A stretch of DNA of 64,000 bases from positions 434,001-498,000 of the forward strand of contig VJWM01000025.1 of assembly GCA_010909165.1 (NCBI GenBank), in the 5' to 3' direction. The stretch comes from Anthoceros angustus. Lineage: Eukaryota; Streptophyta; Anthocerotopsida; Anthocerotales; Anthocerotaceae. Under the pieces are notes generated by a model that ran no database searches, was not told the DNA's origin, and saw nothing but the letters and a program-made list of their open reading frames with translations. Both the position numbers and the translations under genes were made by a program. Positions 10,571 to 23,563 of the stretch are shown one piece after another. Each line of letters begins with the position of its first letter. Position 1 is the stretch's first letter.

Positions 10571-13259
10571 CTGTGGACACCTCTTTGGTTGGATGTCACT
10601 AGTACTAGTGTGAGCTCCTGCGATATGGTGATAGTCTGGTCGCCAATTTAACGCTTAATAACCATTTTCTAGCCCAGTTCAGAATTGGCTTTGCCAGGTT
10701 GGAAATTGGCTTGGCCAGGATGGAATGGATTGGCATGGCATACCAATCCTGATTGTGATCTCGGTGCTTCTGTGCCTTGAGGTCTGCTGGGTGGCCACAG
10801 CCGTCTGGCCTACAAGTAACCCGGTAACCTCAGTGGACAAAGTTGAGGTTTTAGATTTATGTTTGAAACTATATCCATAAGAGCTTTTTCCATTTACCTT
10901 ATGGACACGGCTCAATGGGTTGATGCATAACATAAAGGGCGTATTCAGTATATAAATTTATGGTATTGGATTCAAAATCGACCTCATAGGACAAATAGAC
11001 ATTTATTTGAATTTGGCTTTCCATAATAGTTATCTCTAGAAGTTTGCAATCTTCTATATGTTTGTTGTTTTTTAAATAAAATATTTTTTACTTGTATATT
11101 TTGACATGCTATAGCTTTTCATAGAATGTTGGATGTGATAAAAAAATTAAAATATTTTAATATTTTAAAATATAAAAAATATTCTTAACAATAAGGTATT
11201 GCTTAAAGATTTGATTACATCAAATAAGTCTAGTTAGTTAAACTTAGGATTTTAGCAATAGAATCAGGAATGAAACCTAAAAGTCAAGAGGAGTCCTACA
11301 AATTTGTATTCCACCATAACACCTATACTTAAAATTTTAAAGATTTTCAAACAAAGTCCGACCTTTATATCACAAATTGGGTATGCTTGTGAACATCAGT
11401 GAATATGGTCATCACAACAACAAGCAAGTTCTAAAATATCTCCATGCGCCACATTTACTTGTTCTTTTGGTAGTAGATTGTGTGGAACAATAAATATTCC
11501 CTATAGGACAAGAATATTGTGTGCCACAAATCTAGGGCACACAAATCTAATAACAAATGCAATAGAAGAATCAAGCCTTAAAGGTCGAAGTGAAAATGGA
11601 CACTTATGTTTCACAGCAGAGGAAGCCTCCATGATATGATCCAGAAGATGCACTGGTGTAACGCTCCAAGCTAATATATCTATTTTCTCCGTTATATCTA
11701 TCCCAAAAAAACTTTTGCAATCCAAAAATTCATCCCACTAGCATCAATTCCTTACCCTGCAACTGTCACCTCATGGTCTGAGTTTGTTCCATGAAACCCT
11801 TTGAATACTTTAATAGAGGTCAGAAATCACGTCCGTTCACTTTTATTGCTACACTTATGGATTAACTTTCTACAGCTTCAGAAAGAGAAATTTCATTTAT
11901 CCATTTAATGGCACATCTTCGTAACCATCTATAGTCATCACTTTTCTACTGGTTTCATTTGTCTGACATTTTCCATCAACTCCAATATAAAACTGTACCA
12001 AAACCACCATCTTTGTTATAAATTCAAATGCATAGTCCATAAAGACTCCTATTACTCCCTTAGTTGATAATAGTGCCACATTGAACAAGCTCTTGCTCCC
12101 AGAGACTTACATGCTTTTTAGTAATTATTTGAATTATTCCCTCTATGGAATCTACTGAGGAAAAAGCCCAACATCCTGCACAAGGACCCTAATCCTTAAA
12201 TGGAGTTACTATTCCCTTTTTTTCTAGTGCATTGACTTTGGTATGTTATTGTGTTCATACAAAGTACTATTTCACAAAGCTCTTAGCAAATCTATTCAAT
12301 CTTGAACAAACAAAACACAACCTAAATTCTTCATTTCTAAGTTCAATTTTTTTTGTCACTCATAAGGAATAAGTTTTTTCTTGTTTTACTCTGTGCCCAC
12401 AATTATGCCAAAAATTATCTTTCTATGAGTCATATCCAATTCTTTTCTTTTCTACTAATTCTTTTCATAATTTTTACCAAAGGCTGTTATCTGTGGTCAA
12501 AGATGCTTTACAACACTTTCAAAGTGAGCTTCATTTTCATTCAAAGATGGAACAACAAGCTCATAATAGCTTTCAAGTGCATGCACATTTGTATATATAA
12601 TGATTATTGGGATCAAAATATTTAAAAAAAATTTAGGTAGCGCCATCAAAAGCACCAACTTAGGGAGTTAGAATGAATAGTTCTTGGTAAGCAGATTGGT
12701 ACCTCAATTTTCTCATATTCCTTGAAATGAATTGAGTTTTCAAAGGAAGAAAAAGTGCAAACCATTCCATATCTTGCATGTACCTAGACAAAGAAAACAA
12801 AGAGATCTAATCACATAAACAGATTAACTCTACAAATATCTAAATTTCACATGATTACAAGATTGCAAACATAACAAACTATAACAAGCAGCAAAATATA
12901 AAAACAAAAACTTACATCCACGAATCGATTTTAGTAACTAAAAGAGGAGGATCCGCGTCAAAAATATACATACACAAGTAATTAATACCTAGCATGAATA
13001 GATACCCGGTTGCAATGTGTTCTTCTGAGGGACCTGGGCTGAACTAGTTATAGATAGAGTACAAATAGCTCCTATTATTTTGTTTTTTTCTTTTTATTCA
13101 TTTATTATATAATTTATGTTATGTTATTTATATAGGTAATTTAAGATGCACCTATCATTGTACATGCATATAATAAATGGAGGAACAACCAATTACTATA
13201 CATTACGTCTACACTTGTATCAGAATGTGAAGGGAAACTCGGAAACTTTACATAAGAAA
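10571..13259. other. AT-rich intergenic spacer
   Basis: The first 350 bp upstream of the giant ORF contain a short imperfect direct repeat (ttggctttgccagg / ttggcttggccagg, about 10684-10720). The rest is AT-rich with many stops in all frames. The small ORFs present have no recognisable composition. I see no gene. Confidence 0.6.
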
Positions 13260-14285
13260 AAGAGATGCTGAATTTCATCTACCCCGAGAGGAAAGGGGCA
13301 AAAATCCACGAAGGGAACCTAACCAAGGGGGACTAACCCCCGCGATCCCTCATCTCCTACAACGCGAAGAATTTCGTGATCAGGATATGGAAAGGCCCCT
13401 GTGCCTACCTACCACAAGGGTCGAAGATGCCGCATCCCCAACGCTTGCCGCCGTCCTGTACATTGCATTCGCTAACGCCCTCTACAGGGCGATGGACACC
13501 CATTGCTTAAAGAAAGCCACACTCTAAGAAAGGGGGTGACCAATCCCATTCTTGCGATTGTGGTAAGCCTTGGCACAAGCCTTGACGAACCTAAAGAAAT
13601 CCTTGCCCATGACCCCTTGAGTCTCAATGGCAAGGGGGGATGAAGGTGTGGTCATCCTGCATGGGAGAATACTTATGGACCTTTGCTATCACGCACCCGT
13701 CTGACGCCTAGCCCGGAGGGTTGAGGATAACATGCTTGCAAACATTCTCTCGAGTGGGATCTGTTACAACCACATCAGCAATAGAAACATGATTCATGGA
13801 CAAAAATAGGTCAGCCTTGAGAGAAACACCGCTAGGTAAGGTTTGAGGGCGCTCTCCTTAGCCATCGAGAATATGACGTCCCGGACGGCGTCATGTGGAG
13901 CAATGCGCTGCACTCTTGCGGAACAGCGAGCCAGGTGAGTCCCAAAGTCATCGAGAGGGGCCCCACAGCTGCATGTTGAGAGAGAGCAAGCAAGACCATA
14001 AGCGAGCAACTTGCTTCCTTCCCCGAGCAAGAGTGGAGGTAAGCTCGAGTGGGCTTGGGAATGGAGGAATTCTGGAGAAGGCCTAATTGCGCCTGTCCAT
14101 AATGCTTCTCCAAGACGATGATTTGAAGCCCACACAGCCCACACAGCCCAACATGAGGGATCGAGAAAAATGAGGCAGGGCAGCCCTACCCCTGAGGATA
14201 AAGATCCCCTGGCCAACCTTAAGGATGCCTTAGAGGGAAGCCCCCACCTTCGCGCTTGAGACAAAGGCTTCCATAGTGTGAAGCA
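13260..14285 (-). mobile_element. 3' fragment of a non-LTR (LINE-type) retrotransposon
   Basis: The minus strand from about 14264 to 13794 encodes a retroelement C-terminal tail: a Cys-rich block Cys-Ser-Cys-Gly-x-Pro-Leu-Asp-Asp-Phe-Gly-Thr-His, then His-Asp-Ala-Val-Arg-Asp-Val-Ile-Phe-Ser-Met-Ala-Lys-Glu. Lower down (about 13570-13640) a shifted frame gives an Ala-Lys-Ala-Tyr-His tail. The same tail occurs in the LINE at 60.7-63.8 kb, so both are copies of one family. No reverse transcriptase core remains, and the frame changes make it non-functional. Confidence 0.7.
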
Positions 14286-14379
14286 TATTATGAACCATCC
14301 ATATATTTGTTGTGTATAATTTAATTTAAATTTAGTTTAAATTTAAATTTAAATTATTTTATGCAAATTGGAAGACTAT

Positions 14380-16678
14380 GAGAGAGTTCTTGCCACACTC
14401 CATCGGAAAAGCGTAGCGACGTAGAATGCCATGATAACAGGTTATTCCCACGAGGGGATGGGTCAGAAAGCCCTTGACTTTCACAGTGCTATGCAACAAG
14501 AAGGCGTTGTTGTACCCGACTCTGTACATTTGTGTGCCTCCTGCATGCGTGTTCAAGTCTGGCGGCCCAGCTTTGGACAAGGGTATGCAGCTCCATGCAC
14601 AGATTGAAGAAGAAGGACTTTAACGGGACATGATCCTAGGTTGCAGCCCCGTCAACATGTATGTGAAGCGTGGCAGCGTACAAGATGCCCACATTGTCTT
14701 CGACAGACTTAGTCAAAAAGATGTGGTGACATGGAATGCCATGATAGCAGGCTATTCTCATCCGGACATGGGTCAGGAAGCACTTTGCCTTTACAGTGCC
14801 ATGCAGGAAGAAGAAATCGTTGCACCTGATTCTGTGACATTTGTGTGCCTGCTGCAAGCCTGTGCAAGTGTGGGAACCCTGGCTTTGGAACAGGGGCAGC
14901 AGCTTCATGCACGAATTGTAGAACAAGGGCTGCTAGCTGACAAGGTTGTAGGTAGCAGGCTGGTAAATATGTATGCAAAGTGTGGCAGCCTCAAGTATGC
15001 TGAGACAGTATTTGAGGGACTTCATAAAAATGATGCAGTAGCATGGACCGCTCTGATAGCAGGGTACTGCGAACGGGGCTTGGGTCAAGGAGCCCTTTCC
15101 CAGTTCACTGCGATGCAACAAGAAGGTCTGGCTGCACCAACTTCTGTGACATTCGTGTGCCTCCTTCAGCATGTACCGTTCTGGGTATCTTGGCTCTGGA
15201 CAGGGGAAAGGAACTCCATGCTCAGATTAGGAACAAGGCATTGAAGCTGATCTGAATATATGATAAACATGTACACAATTTGATAAACATGTACACAAAG
15301 TGTGGAAGCCCATGGCATGAGTGTGTTTGACAGACATGGTCAGAAAGATGTGGTGAGATAGAACGTAATGATTGCAGGATATTGCCATCTGGGCTTGGTT
15401 GAGGAATCCCTTGTCCTTACAGTGCTATGCGAAGTGAAGACAGTGATCCACCTGATTCTGTGACATTGTCATGTCTCCTGCAGGCCTGTGCAAGTGTTGG
15501 TACTCCGGGGCTGGAGAAGTGAAGCAGCTTCACGGGCAGATGGAAGTACGAGGACTTGAAGTTGATGTGGTTGTAGGTTGCAGCCTAGTGAGCATGTATG
15601 CAAAATGTGGCAGCCTAGGGGATGCTCATAGCGTACTTGACATGCTTCCGCAAAGAACTGTAGTGACATGGAATGCCATCATAGCAGGATACCCCCAGCA
15701 GGACAAGGGTCAGGAAGCCCTTATTTTCCACAGCATTATGCAGCAAGAAGGCACTGTTTCTCCTGATTGTGTCACATCAGTCTGGTTTCTGCTAGCTTGT
15801 GCAGAGGTGGCAGCGTTGCATGTGGGAAGAAAGCAACACTCCGAGATAAAAGAACAAGGGCATCAAGCTGATGTCTGTAGCCATCGGTTTGATAAACATG
15901 TATTCAAGGCCGGCAGCATGGGTGATGCACAACAGGTGTTTGATGCATTGCGGAGAAGGACATCATCACCTGGAATGCACTGATTGCAGGATACACTCGT
16001 CAAGGAGACAGTGAGCTGGTTTTTGGCTTGGTTCACAAAATGAGAGAGGATGGAGTACAGCCAGATGGCATCACGTTCATTAGTGTAATAACAGTTTGCA
16101 GTCACGCGAGTCTGGCGAACAAGGGACAAGAATATTTTGAGGCTAAAAGCAGACGTTATGGCATCACTACCATGGAGCACTACTACTCATGCTCGGTTGA
16201 CATGTTAGGTCGTGCTGGCCAACTGAATGAGTCTTTTGCGGTGGTGAGAGAAATGCCTGTGCAACCTCAAGCTGCAGTTTGGCACATTCTGTTGGGTGCT
16301 TATCGAAAGTGGAGCAATGTGGAGGTGGCATGCCATGCTTTGCACGGAGCAGTAAAGGTGGACGAAAAAGATTCCGCAGCATCTGTGTCGATGCCCAACA
16401 TATACATTGGTGCCCAGTTGTGGGAGGACGCGCAGGAGATGCAAGTAAGAGAAGAAGTCGGGGCATGGAAGCAGCCAGGCCACAGCTTGTGGACAGACGG
16501 AGATAGCCTGGTTCATTGTTTTCTGGTCGGGGATAAACAGCATCCTAAGAGTGATGGCATATACGCAAGGTTGGAACAGCTTGTTTCCAAAATGAAAAAG
16601 CAAGGGTATGTGCCACATTTGGACTCGTCATGGAACATATCTGATGATGAGGACGACGCATTTCTGGTGGAGGATTGA
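14380..16678 (+). pseudogene. Decayed PLS-class PPR gene, E+ type
   Basis: PPR-coding sequence continues through the interval but is broken into pieces. The stretch 14400-14625 has a stop (gactttaacgg, about 14617). 14630-15244 is open for two to three repeats (MYAKCGS, TWNAMIAGYS, CLLQACASVG). 15245-15470 is frame-shifted with small deletions. 15471-15983 is open. A further shift leads into 16028-16678, which encodes the last repeats, the E and E+ motifs, a PG box altered to PGHSLW, and the start of a DYW-like region (HPKSDGIY...GYVP) before an acidic end. A functional product would normally carry signature repeats for organelle RNA editing. At least four breaks argue for a pseudogene. It is a relative of the intact copies at 21.0, 41.1 and 54.3 kb. 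Confidence 0.8.
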
Positions 16679-18316
16679 AAATTCTTAACACGATCATGTT
16701 GATACTTCGTTTCTCATTTCATCTGAAATGAGGTACATAGCTGTCTGTACATTTTGCATAGCTAGGGTAGTTGTGATATAGGAGTCCTTTTAAGAGGCAC
16801 TGTATGCTACCTCGGTCACTAATACGAGAGATCTTGATCAAAATTGAAGCAATCCGTTTGTTGTTTACAATTGAAACAGAGGCAAAAGCAATGTTCCAAT
16901 CGTAAACGCACTCCCGAGATATTCTGTGCACCGTGCATTCGAATTGCTGTCAAGTGGATTGCAAGGTCTCCATGGTTGCCTGGATCGTCAAATACTGAAG
17001 AGACCGTGTCACATGTCCACCCGAATCTGGTGTGAACAAAGGTTGCAAGCAGGCTCACAAAGCGACTTCCTTCTTGGGTTCCTGTGATTCTCTACCAGCA
17101 TGTGTTAGTCCGGCTCTTCCTGCCGCGGTGTTCATTCCTCTCAGTGTTCAGCGTTCAGCGTTCAGCGTTCATACATCTGATTGTCACAGAGCTGCTCGGG
17201 GCTGGCAATGCCGTCAGCCTGCACCCTGGGGATTCATTCACAGTTCCCGGTCCCTTCGAAGGCAAACATCTTCTATGAGGCAAAAGAGCTTCCTTTCCGA
17301 CATCAAACATGTCGGGACCCCATTGCGCCACTTGCTCCCATTATCACAGTAAAAGCAGCGGAGATCTCATCTGCTCGTGGATGGGCTGGAGTAAATCTAC
17401 ATCTGACAAGGACTTGCTCTCTGAATGAAATGAAATTGTGAGAGTGTGAAACTTTCAGTTTAGCTCGCCAACCTTCAATTAAGTTTTATGCATCTCAAAT
17501 TTATGTATGCACTGTAATTAAATTTTAAATAATTAAATAAAGTTATATACCTGAATATAATATATGTATAAGAGATTTTCTTCAATGTGAGGGCTTTCAG
17601 GCCCTCCTAGGGAGTGATCACTCCTCCAAATGGCTGAGAAATTATGACTGGCATGTTATGCTTAAACTTTTAGACAATGAAACATTAACCTTTCCAAAGC
17701 TAGGTGGTGTTAGCCATGTTGTGGCTTCTCAAAAGCTAATCTAATGAAGGCAGTTTCACTTGCTCGTTGGCACGTCCAGTTTCAATGCAAAATGACTTGC
17801 TTTCAAGGAGACTGAACAAAATTAGCTTTTGTTCTAATAATTTTAGTTGGATGTAAATTAAGATAAAAGCTATGTTAAATGAGCTCATGTGATTAGACAA
17901 TCAGAATTTTTATGAATGAAGCATTGAGACCAGTATTCCATTGATTTAAGCTTCTTGGGCTGCATGAGATAGTCAAATAAATGGTACAATTATGGAGAGT
18001 GACGACCATCACCTTTCGGTAGTGGATAAATGGTCAAATAATGTTTTACTTAAACTCTAGCTACTACAATGCTGAGAATCAAGTATTTGACAACGTCAAC
18101 TAGTACTAAAATTAGGGACCTGCAATTACACCTCATCCATAGGTCTAAATTTTGGTTTGTCAAGTATTGATAGAGCTCCAATTAAGTTTATTTCCCAATT
18201 GATTAGTGGATTGGGTTCCATCACTCTTTCCTATGAACATAATGATCTTTCTAGATATTTTGATGCATTCCTGCAAATTGAATGAATTGCAACATATAAT
18301 GTGATTGCTCGCAAGT
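16679..18316. other. Intergenic spacer with an 8-bp microsatellite
   Basis: About 17145-17172 holds four copies of an 8-bp unit (gttcagcg, first copy variant). 17460-18316 is AT-rich. I see no gene; the last 100 bp are presumably the promoter and leader of RSPH9. Confidence 0.5.
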
Positions 18317-19744
18317 ATGGAACATAATTTGCTTCTAACTTTAGAAGGACTTAGCATCATTGGTTGTGGAGTTCCTGAAGAAAAAAGAGCATCATTAGAG
18401 ATAGCACTAGCTTTCAAGAGGGATGAAGCAAATCTACGAACAATATCATTTTGGGGGAGGATGTATACTGAAAATGGAAAAGATTATTGGCTAGCTCAAG
18501 GATGTAATTATATTCAGCGCGTTGGATTTGGTGCTTTCAAAAAATGGCAGAATGATGTGAAAGGTTTCTACAGGTAAAACTTGATCACTCGATCAATAAT
18601 CCCCATAAGGCTTTGTAACATCTCTGAATTATTTATTGTAATATTTTAATTTTAGAACCTGGTTATTAATATATTTTGTGTGCAGTCAAGATGGTATAAG
18701 ATGGCAAGATTTGCCTGCACTGTCTGATGACCATTTTATGAAGTGCAAAAAGATAAAAGGAATGTTCAAAGGGAAGCCCAAGGCCAAATACTTCGTGGAG
18801 GATCCACCACCACCTCCTCCACCCCCGCCACCTCCCAAAGATGTTGAGGCAGAAAAGGCTGAAAGTAATCCACAAGACTCTAATTCAACTTTGATTTTCT
18901 TTTGAAATTTTTGTTCCAACTAATACGGGCTAAATTATTATAATGTGGAATCTCGTATAGAGCCTGAGGGAGAGGAGGGTGAAGATGTTGCTGAAAAAGC
19001 AGAAGGTGAAGAAGGAGAGGATGAGGGAGAAGGAGAAGAAAACAAAGAGGAAGAGCCTCCTGAAGAAGAAGGTGAAGAAGAAGGAGATGCAGAACAAGAA
19101 GAGAATGAAGAGGATAAAAAACCTAAAGGAACAAAATTTAAAGAGGTGCAATCTGCACATACTTTCTTGTTAATGAAAAAACTTCTCTCTATAATGTTAC
19201 TCAATCTCGCTTACAAATCAGATAGATAGGCTCTCAGCTTGGATGCGATGGATTGATGAGGAGTGTAGTGTAGTACCAGCTGGATCGTTAAGTTTTGATC
19301 CTCTAAGGAAGCTTGTGAAAAACTCCTATTTTCCAGGTAGTTTTTACTGTCATTGGATTTTAAGATGTCTTCTTCACTTTATTTTGATATAAGCTCTAAT
19401 TTGTCAATGCAAGGTGTCAAATTTTTGGATAAGCTTGACTCCTATTGTCATCTTCTAAAAGGCTTTGAAAATACACCACTAAGTGATGATCCACCAGGTA
19501 CGTGATAAGTATTTATAGCTACATATTATATGTATGGAGTGACATGTTTGTTTTTTAAAATAACTATTGAAAACCATGGATAGGTACATGGAGCTTGCAA
19601 ATACAACATCTAACACAAGATGTTATCTTGCAAAGTAGATTGTGGCCGGGATATACGTTTTTCTACTCTTTTGTTAATAGATCCTATGGATCTTTGTATT
19701 TTGGTACTGGAGAAAGAAATTTAGATCTTGCGTTTATGATATAG
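18317..19744 (+). CDS. RSPH9: Radial spoke head protein 9 (flagellar axoneme), six exons, 326 aa
   Basis: RSPH9 is part of the radial spoke head that transmits signals from the central pair to dynein arms in motile cilia; in seed-free plants this means sperm flagella. Exons by GT-AG rules: 18317-18573, 18686-18864, 18961-19145, 19222-19336, 19414-19497, 19584-19744; phases agree and the total is 981 nt. The N-terminus has the family pattern (Glu-Lys-Arg-Ala-Ser-Leu, then ISFWGR and DYWLAQG). Exon 2 carries Asp-Gly-x-x-Trp-x-Asp-Leu-Pro and KIKGMFKG. The last exon has LWPGYTFF and the terminal GTGERNLDLAFMI, matching animal RSPH9 closely. Unusual: 11 consecutive prolines and a Glu-rich insert (about residues 147-205) that lengthen it relative to the animal protein of about 276 aa. 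The start was chosen because MEHNLLLTLE aligns with the family start. No in-frame defects seen, so probably functional. Confidence 0.93.
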
Positions 19745-20965
19745 CAATATTCTTAATTTAGATGTATTTGTACGTTTTACCCTTCAATTAACTGTAATAC
19801 AACCTACATTTGTCTTGATTCACTTTTATGTCTCAAGTTCATGCATGTTATTGGTACAAGGGAGAAGTAGTCTACTTTGTCTTGTAACATTTTAAACTTG
19901 CTCCTTCCTATATTGTAGATATTTTTTTCTAGGAATAGATGGAGGAGGATTTTTGCCTTTTATCTACAATAATTTTTAAATGATTGAATCTAAATAAATA
20001 TTACATAAAAATAGCTTATAATGGCTTATAACTTTTAGACCTGTTTCTAAACCTCATAAACTATTTGTGCATATTATTTTACCTCTAATATTATGATTCG
20101 AACGAATGCAATGCAAGGAATGTAGCATCTTCAGCTCCGGTGGTAAATAAGCCCTTCTTGATTCTAGACTCTGACATCTTGGGAGCCGTACCTAGGTTCA
20201 TAATAGATATTTGAGAACCCAATCCCCTTCCCATGGGCCCTCTAGAGGGTTGTTTTTTTTTTAATTTAGTATTTTGAAAATAAATCAAAACAACCCTGGG
20301 GAGAAATCTTCAGCAAGAGTTTTGATTCCCCTATGTTACACATCGTATCATCCAAAGAGGAAGAGACTATACTCTTCCCAAAGTCATCTGAATACGCTAG
20401 AATTGTTCCCATTGCCCAGGTGTAGAAGGAACTTCCCATCTATGCATATTTATAACCTCTCTCCACGTTTCTTCTTGTTTTTATATCATAATAATATTAT
20501 TTAATATATAGCTATATAATTTATTAATAAATAAACTTGTGTGCATTATAAATAGAGATAAAAGATACCCATTCTATGCGATAGAGGAATTGTCAATGTG
20601 CTCGTCTCCAACCCCATCACCCATCAAGCAGGCTGGCTGGTTTGCATCATACATGATGTTGTGACCGACTTGCGCTTGCTGCACTCAAGTCTCCTGCCAA
20701 GGCTGCGCTTCAGCAACCTGAGTACATCAAGGGCTCCACCTGGCTCGATGGCTGGCTCAGGCTTACATGCGGGCTGCACTTGCCTGCTGCATCGTGTTGC
20801 TGTGCCTCCACGGGGTGCAAGAAGAAGGTCCTCACGCAAGCACCGACACACACACGCAGACACGAATGGGAGTCTGCAGGGGAGCGTGCCTGCCTGCCTT
20901 CATTGTCCAGGGTGGATGCCAAGCTTTCTGCTTAGCATGTGGAGACGGGTCCTGGTGGTTAAAAA
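19745..20965. other. Intergenic spacer
   Basis: 19745-20580 is AT-rich with no supportable gene. 20580-20965 is GC-richer and is the 5' flank of the next PPR gene. Several overlapping ORFs on both strands here look like chance products of GC composition. Confidence 0.45.
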
Positions 20966-23563
20966 ATGGTGTCCAGCTGGAGCTTGCGAATGGCGGATGA
21001 TCCTGAGCCTCTGCCTCGCTGGCTGAGGCTTGCAGGATACGAAATGCTCTTGACGGCTGAAACCGTGAGCAAGCTCCATGTTGCTCAGGCTGTTGAAGCC
21101 TTGGGACATCTGGTGCAGATTCAGTCCTGTGTATCAAAATCTCTGTTTTATGCTGTCCTCAAAAAGTGTGCAGGGAAGAAGGATCTGGTTCTCGGTCGCC
21201 GCGTCCATGCTCTCACGGTGAAAATGGGGTACCAGTCGGACACCTTCCTGTGCAACCACATCCTCCGAATGTATGCCTCTTCCGGCAGGTTGCAAGATGC
21301 AATGGATGTGTTTACCGTCGTTGACAAACCGGATGCCTTCATGTGGTCTTCCATAATTTCGGCGCATGTTGAACTGGGACAAGACAAGCGGGCTATACAA
21401 CTGTATCATCGGATGCGCATGTCAAGTGCGAAGCCAGATGGGCATGTATTTGTGGCTGCACTTCAGGCTTGTGCAAGGGGATCAGACTTGGAAACTGGGC
21501 AGCAGGTGCATGCTCATGTGTTGGCCACGGGCGTTGAACCTGATTTGTTCGTCTGTAGCTGTTTGGTGGACATGTATGCAAAGTGTGGCAGCTTACGGGA
21601 TGCTCAGAGTGTGTTCGATGGAATTAGTCGGAAAAATGTGGTACTGTGGAATACAATGATAGCAGGGTACTCGCAGCGGGGTATGGGGTATGCGGCCCTT
21701 GGTCTCTACAGGGCTATGCAAGAAGATGGCATCGTTGCACCCGATTCCGTGACATTTGTGTGCCTCCTGCAGGCATGTGCAAGCCTGGGCACCGAGGCCT
21801 TGGAGAACGGAAAGCAGCTTCACGTATATGTTACAGAACGAGGACACCAGTCCGATGTGTTTGTAGCCAGCAGTTTGGTGAACATGTATGCAAAGTGTGG
21901 CAGCCTAGAAGATGCCCATAGAGTGTTTGACGGACTTGGTCAAAAGGATGTGGTTACATGGAATGCCATGATAGCAGGATATTGTCAGCAGGGTATGGGC
22001 CAGGAAGCTCTTCATCTTTACGGTTCTATGCAAAAAGATGGCATTGCTGTAGCTGATTCCGTAACATTTGTGTGCGCCCTGCATGCTTGTGCAATCATCG
22101 GCGCCCCAGCCTTAAAGAAGGGGAAGCAGCTTCATACGCAAATCAAAGAACGAGGATGTGAAGCCGATGTAAATGTTGCCAACAGTTTGGTGAATATGTA
22201 TGCAAAGTGTGGCAGCTTGCCAGCCGCACAGAGCATATTCAACGGACTTAGCCAAAAGGATGTGGTGACATGGAATGCCATGATCGCAGGATATTCCCAG
22301 CAGGGCATGGGCCAGGAAGCCCTTTCTCTATACAGTGTTATGCAAGAAGATGACACTGCGGAACCCGATTCCGTGACATTTGTTTCCCTCTTGCAGGCAT
22401 GTGCAAGCCTGGGCACCGTAGCGCTGGCGAAGGGGAAGCATCTTCATGCTCAAATTATGCAACAAGGACATCGAGCTCATGTCTTTGTTGCCAACAGTTT
22501 GGTGAACATGTATGCAAAGTGTGGCAGGTTGGAAGATGCTCAGAGAGTCTTCGATGAACTTGGTCAAAAGGATGTGGTGGCGTGGAATGCGATGATAGCA
22601 GGATATTCCCAGCAGGGGATGGGCCAGGAAGCCCTTCATCTTTACAGTGTCATGCAAGAAGACAGCCTGGCAGTACCTGATTCTGTAACATTTATGTACC
22701 TTCTGCAGGCGTGTGCCAATGTGGCAGCTTTGGATCTGGGGAGGCAGCTGCATGCACAGATTGAAGAACTGGGGCTTCAAGCTGATCTGTTTGTAGCTGG
22801 ATGTTTGATACATATGTATGGCAGGTCTGGGAGCATGGCTGAGGCACAGCAGGTGTTTGATGCGTTGCATGTAAAAGATATTGCCGCCTGGAATGCACTG
22901 ATTGCAGGCTACTCATATCAAGGAGATAGCCAATCGGTCTTCCACCTAATTGAGAGTATGCGGGAGGATGGCATGCAGCCAGTTGGCATCACATTCCTGA
23001 GTGTATTAACAGTATGCAGTCATCTGGGGCTAGTGGACCAAGGGAGAGAGTACTTTGAGGCTATGAGCAGACGATATGGGGTCACTCCCACAGTGGAGCA
23101 CTACACATGCACGGTAGACCTCCTAGGTCGTGCCGGACGATTAGATGAGGCACTAGATTTGGTGAAAAAAATTCCTGTACCGCCTAATGCCGATGTTTGG
23201 CACACTCTGTTGGCTGCCTGTCGAAAATGGAGCAACATAGAGGTGGGATGCTATGCTTTCAATGAAGCAGTGAAGCTCGACAAGAAAGATGCAGCAGCAT
23301 ATGTGTTGATGTGGAACATATACACCGGTGCCCAGATGTGGGAACAGGCAGAGACCATGCACGTGAGGAGGAAAAGAATCAGGGCGTGGAAGCGGCCAGG
23401 TCAGAGCTGGTGGACGGACATGGACGGACTGGTACATACTTTTTTGGCTGGGATCACAAAGCACCCGAAGGAAGAAGGACGGTTAGAATCAGTGAATCCT
23501 AAGCAGAGTAAGTCTTTCTCCCAAAAGAATATTCTAAGCCATTCCAAATTTTTGGTGACTTAA
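20966..23563 (+). CDS. PLS-class PPR protein, E+ type, 865 aa
   Basis: Intronless. The start is ATG 20966 or the in-frame ATG 20990. The N-terminal 40-50 residues lack a repeat and could hold an organelle transit peptide. Alternating P, L and S repeats then run from about residue 60 to 700, in units of roughly 104 aa (MYAKCGS, TWNAMIAGYSQQGMGQEAL, CLLQACASLGT). E and E+ motifs follow (DLLGRAGRLDEALDL, WHTLLAACRKW, YVLMWNIY), then a PG box (KRPGQSWW, about residues 808-815) and LVHTFLAGITKHP. After that the protein diverges to an unrelated 30-aa tail; there is no DYW deaminase. Family knowledge: E+ proteins bind organelle transcripts at C-to-U editing sites and recruit a DYW domain in trans. 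The target is unknown. This is the only PPR gene here with an uninterrupted frame and no duplicated flank. Confidence 0.9.
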   Translation: MVSSWSLRMADDPEPLPRWLRLAGYEMLLTAETVSKLHVAQAVEALGHLVQIQSCVSKSLFYAVLKKCAGKKDLVLGRRVHALTVKMGYQSDTFLCNHILRMYASSGRLQDAMDVFTVVDKPDAFMWSSIISAHVELGQDKRAIQLYHRMRMSSAKPDGHVFVAALQACARGSDLETGQQVHAHVLATGVEPDLFVCSCLVDMYAKCGSLRDAQSVFDGISRKNVVLWNTMIAGYSQRGMGYAALGLYRAMQEDGIVAPDSVTFVCLLQACASLGTEALENGKQLHVYVTERGHQSDVFVASSLVNMYAKCGSLEDAHRVFDGLGQKDVVTWNAMIAGYCQQGMGQEALHLYGSMQKDGIAVADSVTFVCALHACAIIGAPALKKGKQLHTQIKERGCEADVNVANSLVNMYAKCGSLPAAQSIFNGLSQKDVVTWNAMIAGYSQQGMGQEALSLYSVMQEDDTAEPDSVTFVSLLQACASLGTVALAKGKHLHAQIMQQGHRAHVFVANSLVNMYAKCGRLEDAQRVFDELGQKDVVAWNAMIAGYSQQGMGQEALHLYSVMQEDSLAVPDSVTFMYLLQACANVAALDLGRQLHAQIEELGLQADLFVAGCLIHMYGRSGSMAEAQQVFDALHVKDIAAWNALIAGYSYQGDSQSVFHLIESMREDGMQPVGITFLSVLTVCSHLGLVDQGREYFEAMSRRYGVTPTVEHYTCTVDLLGRAGRLDEALDLVKKIPVPPNADVWHTLLAACRKWSNIEVGCYAFNEAVKLDKKDAAAYVLMWNIYTGAQMWEQAETMHVRRKRIRAWKRPGQSWWTDMDGLVHTFLAGITKHPKEEGRLESVNPKQSKSFSQKNILSHSKFLVT

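Noticed and set aside
18945-19229. Stand-alone Glu-rich ORF
   Set aside because: It is exon 3 of RSPH9 read through into the following intron.
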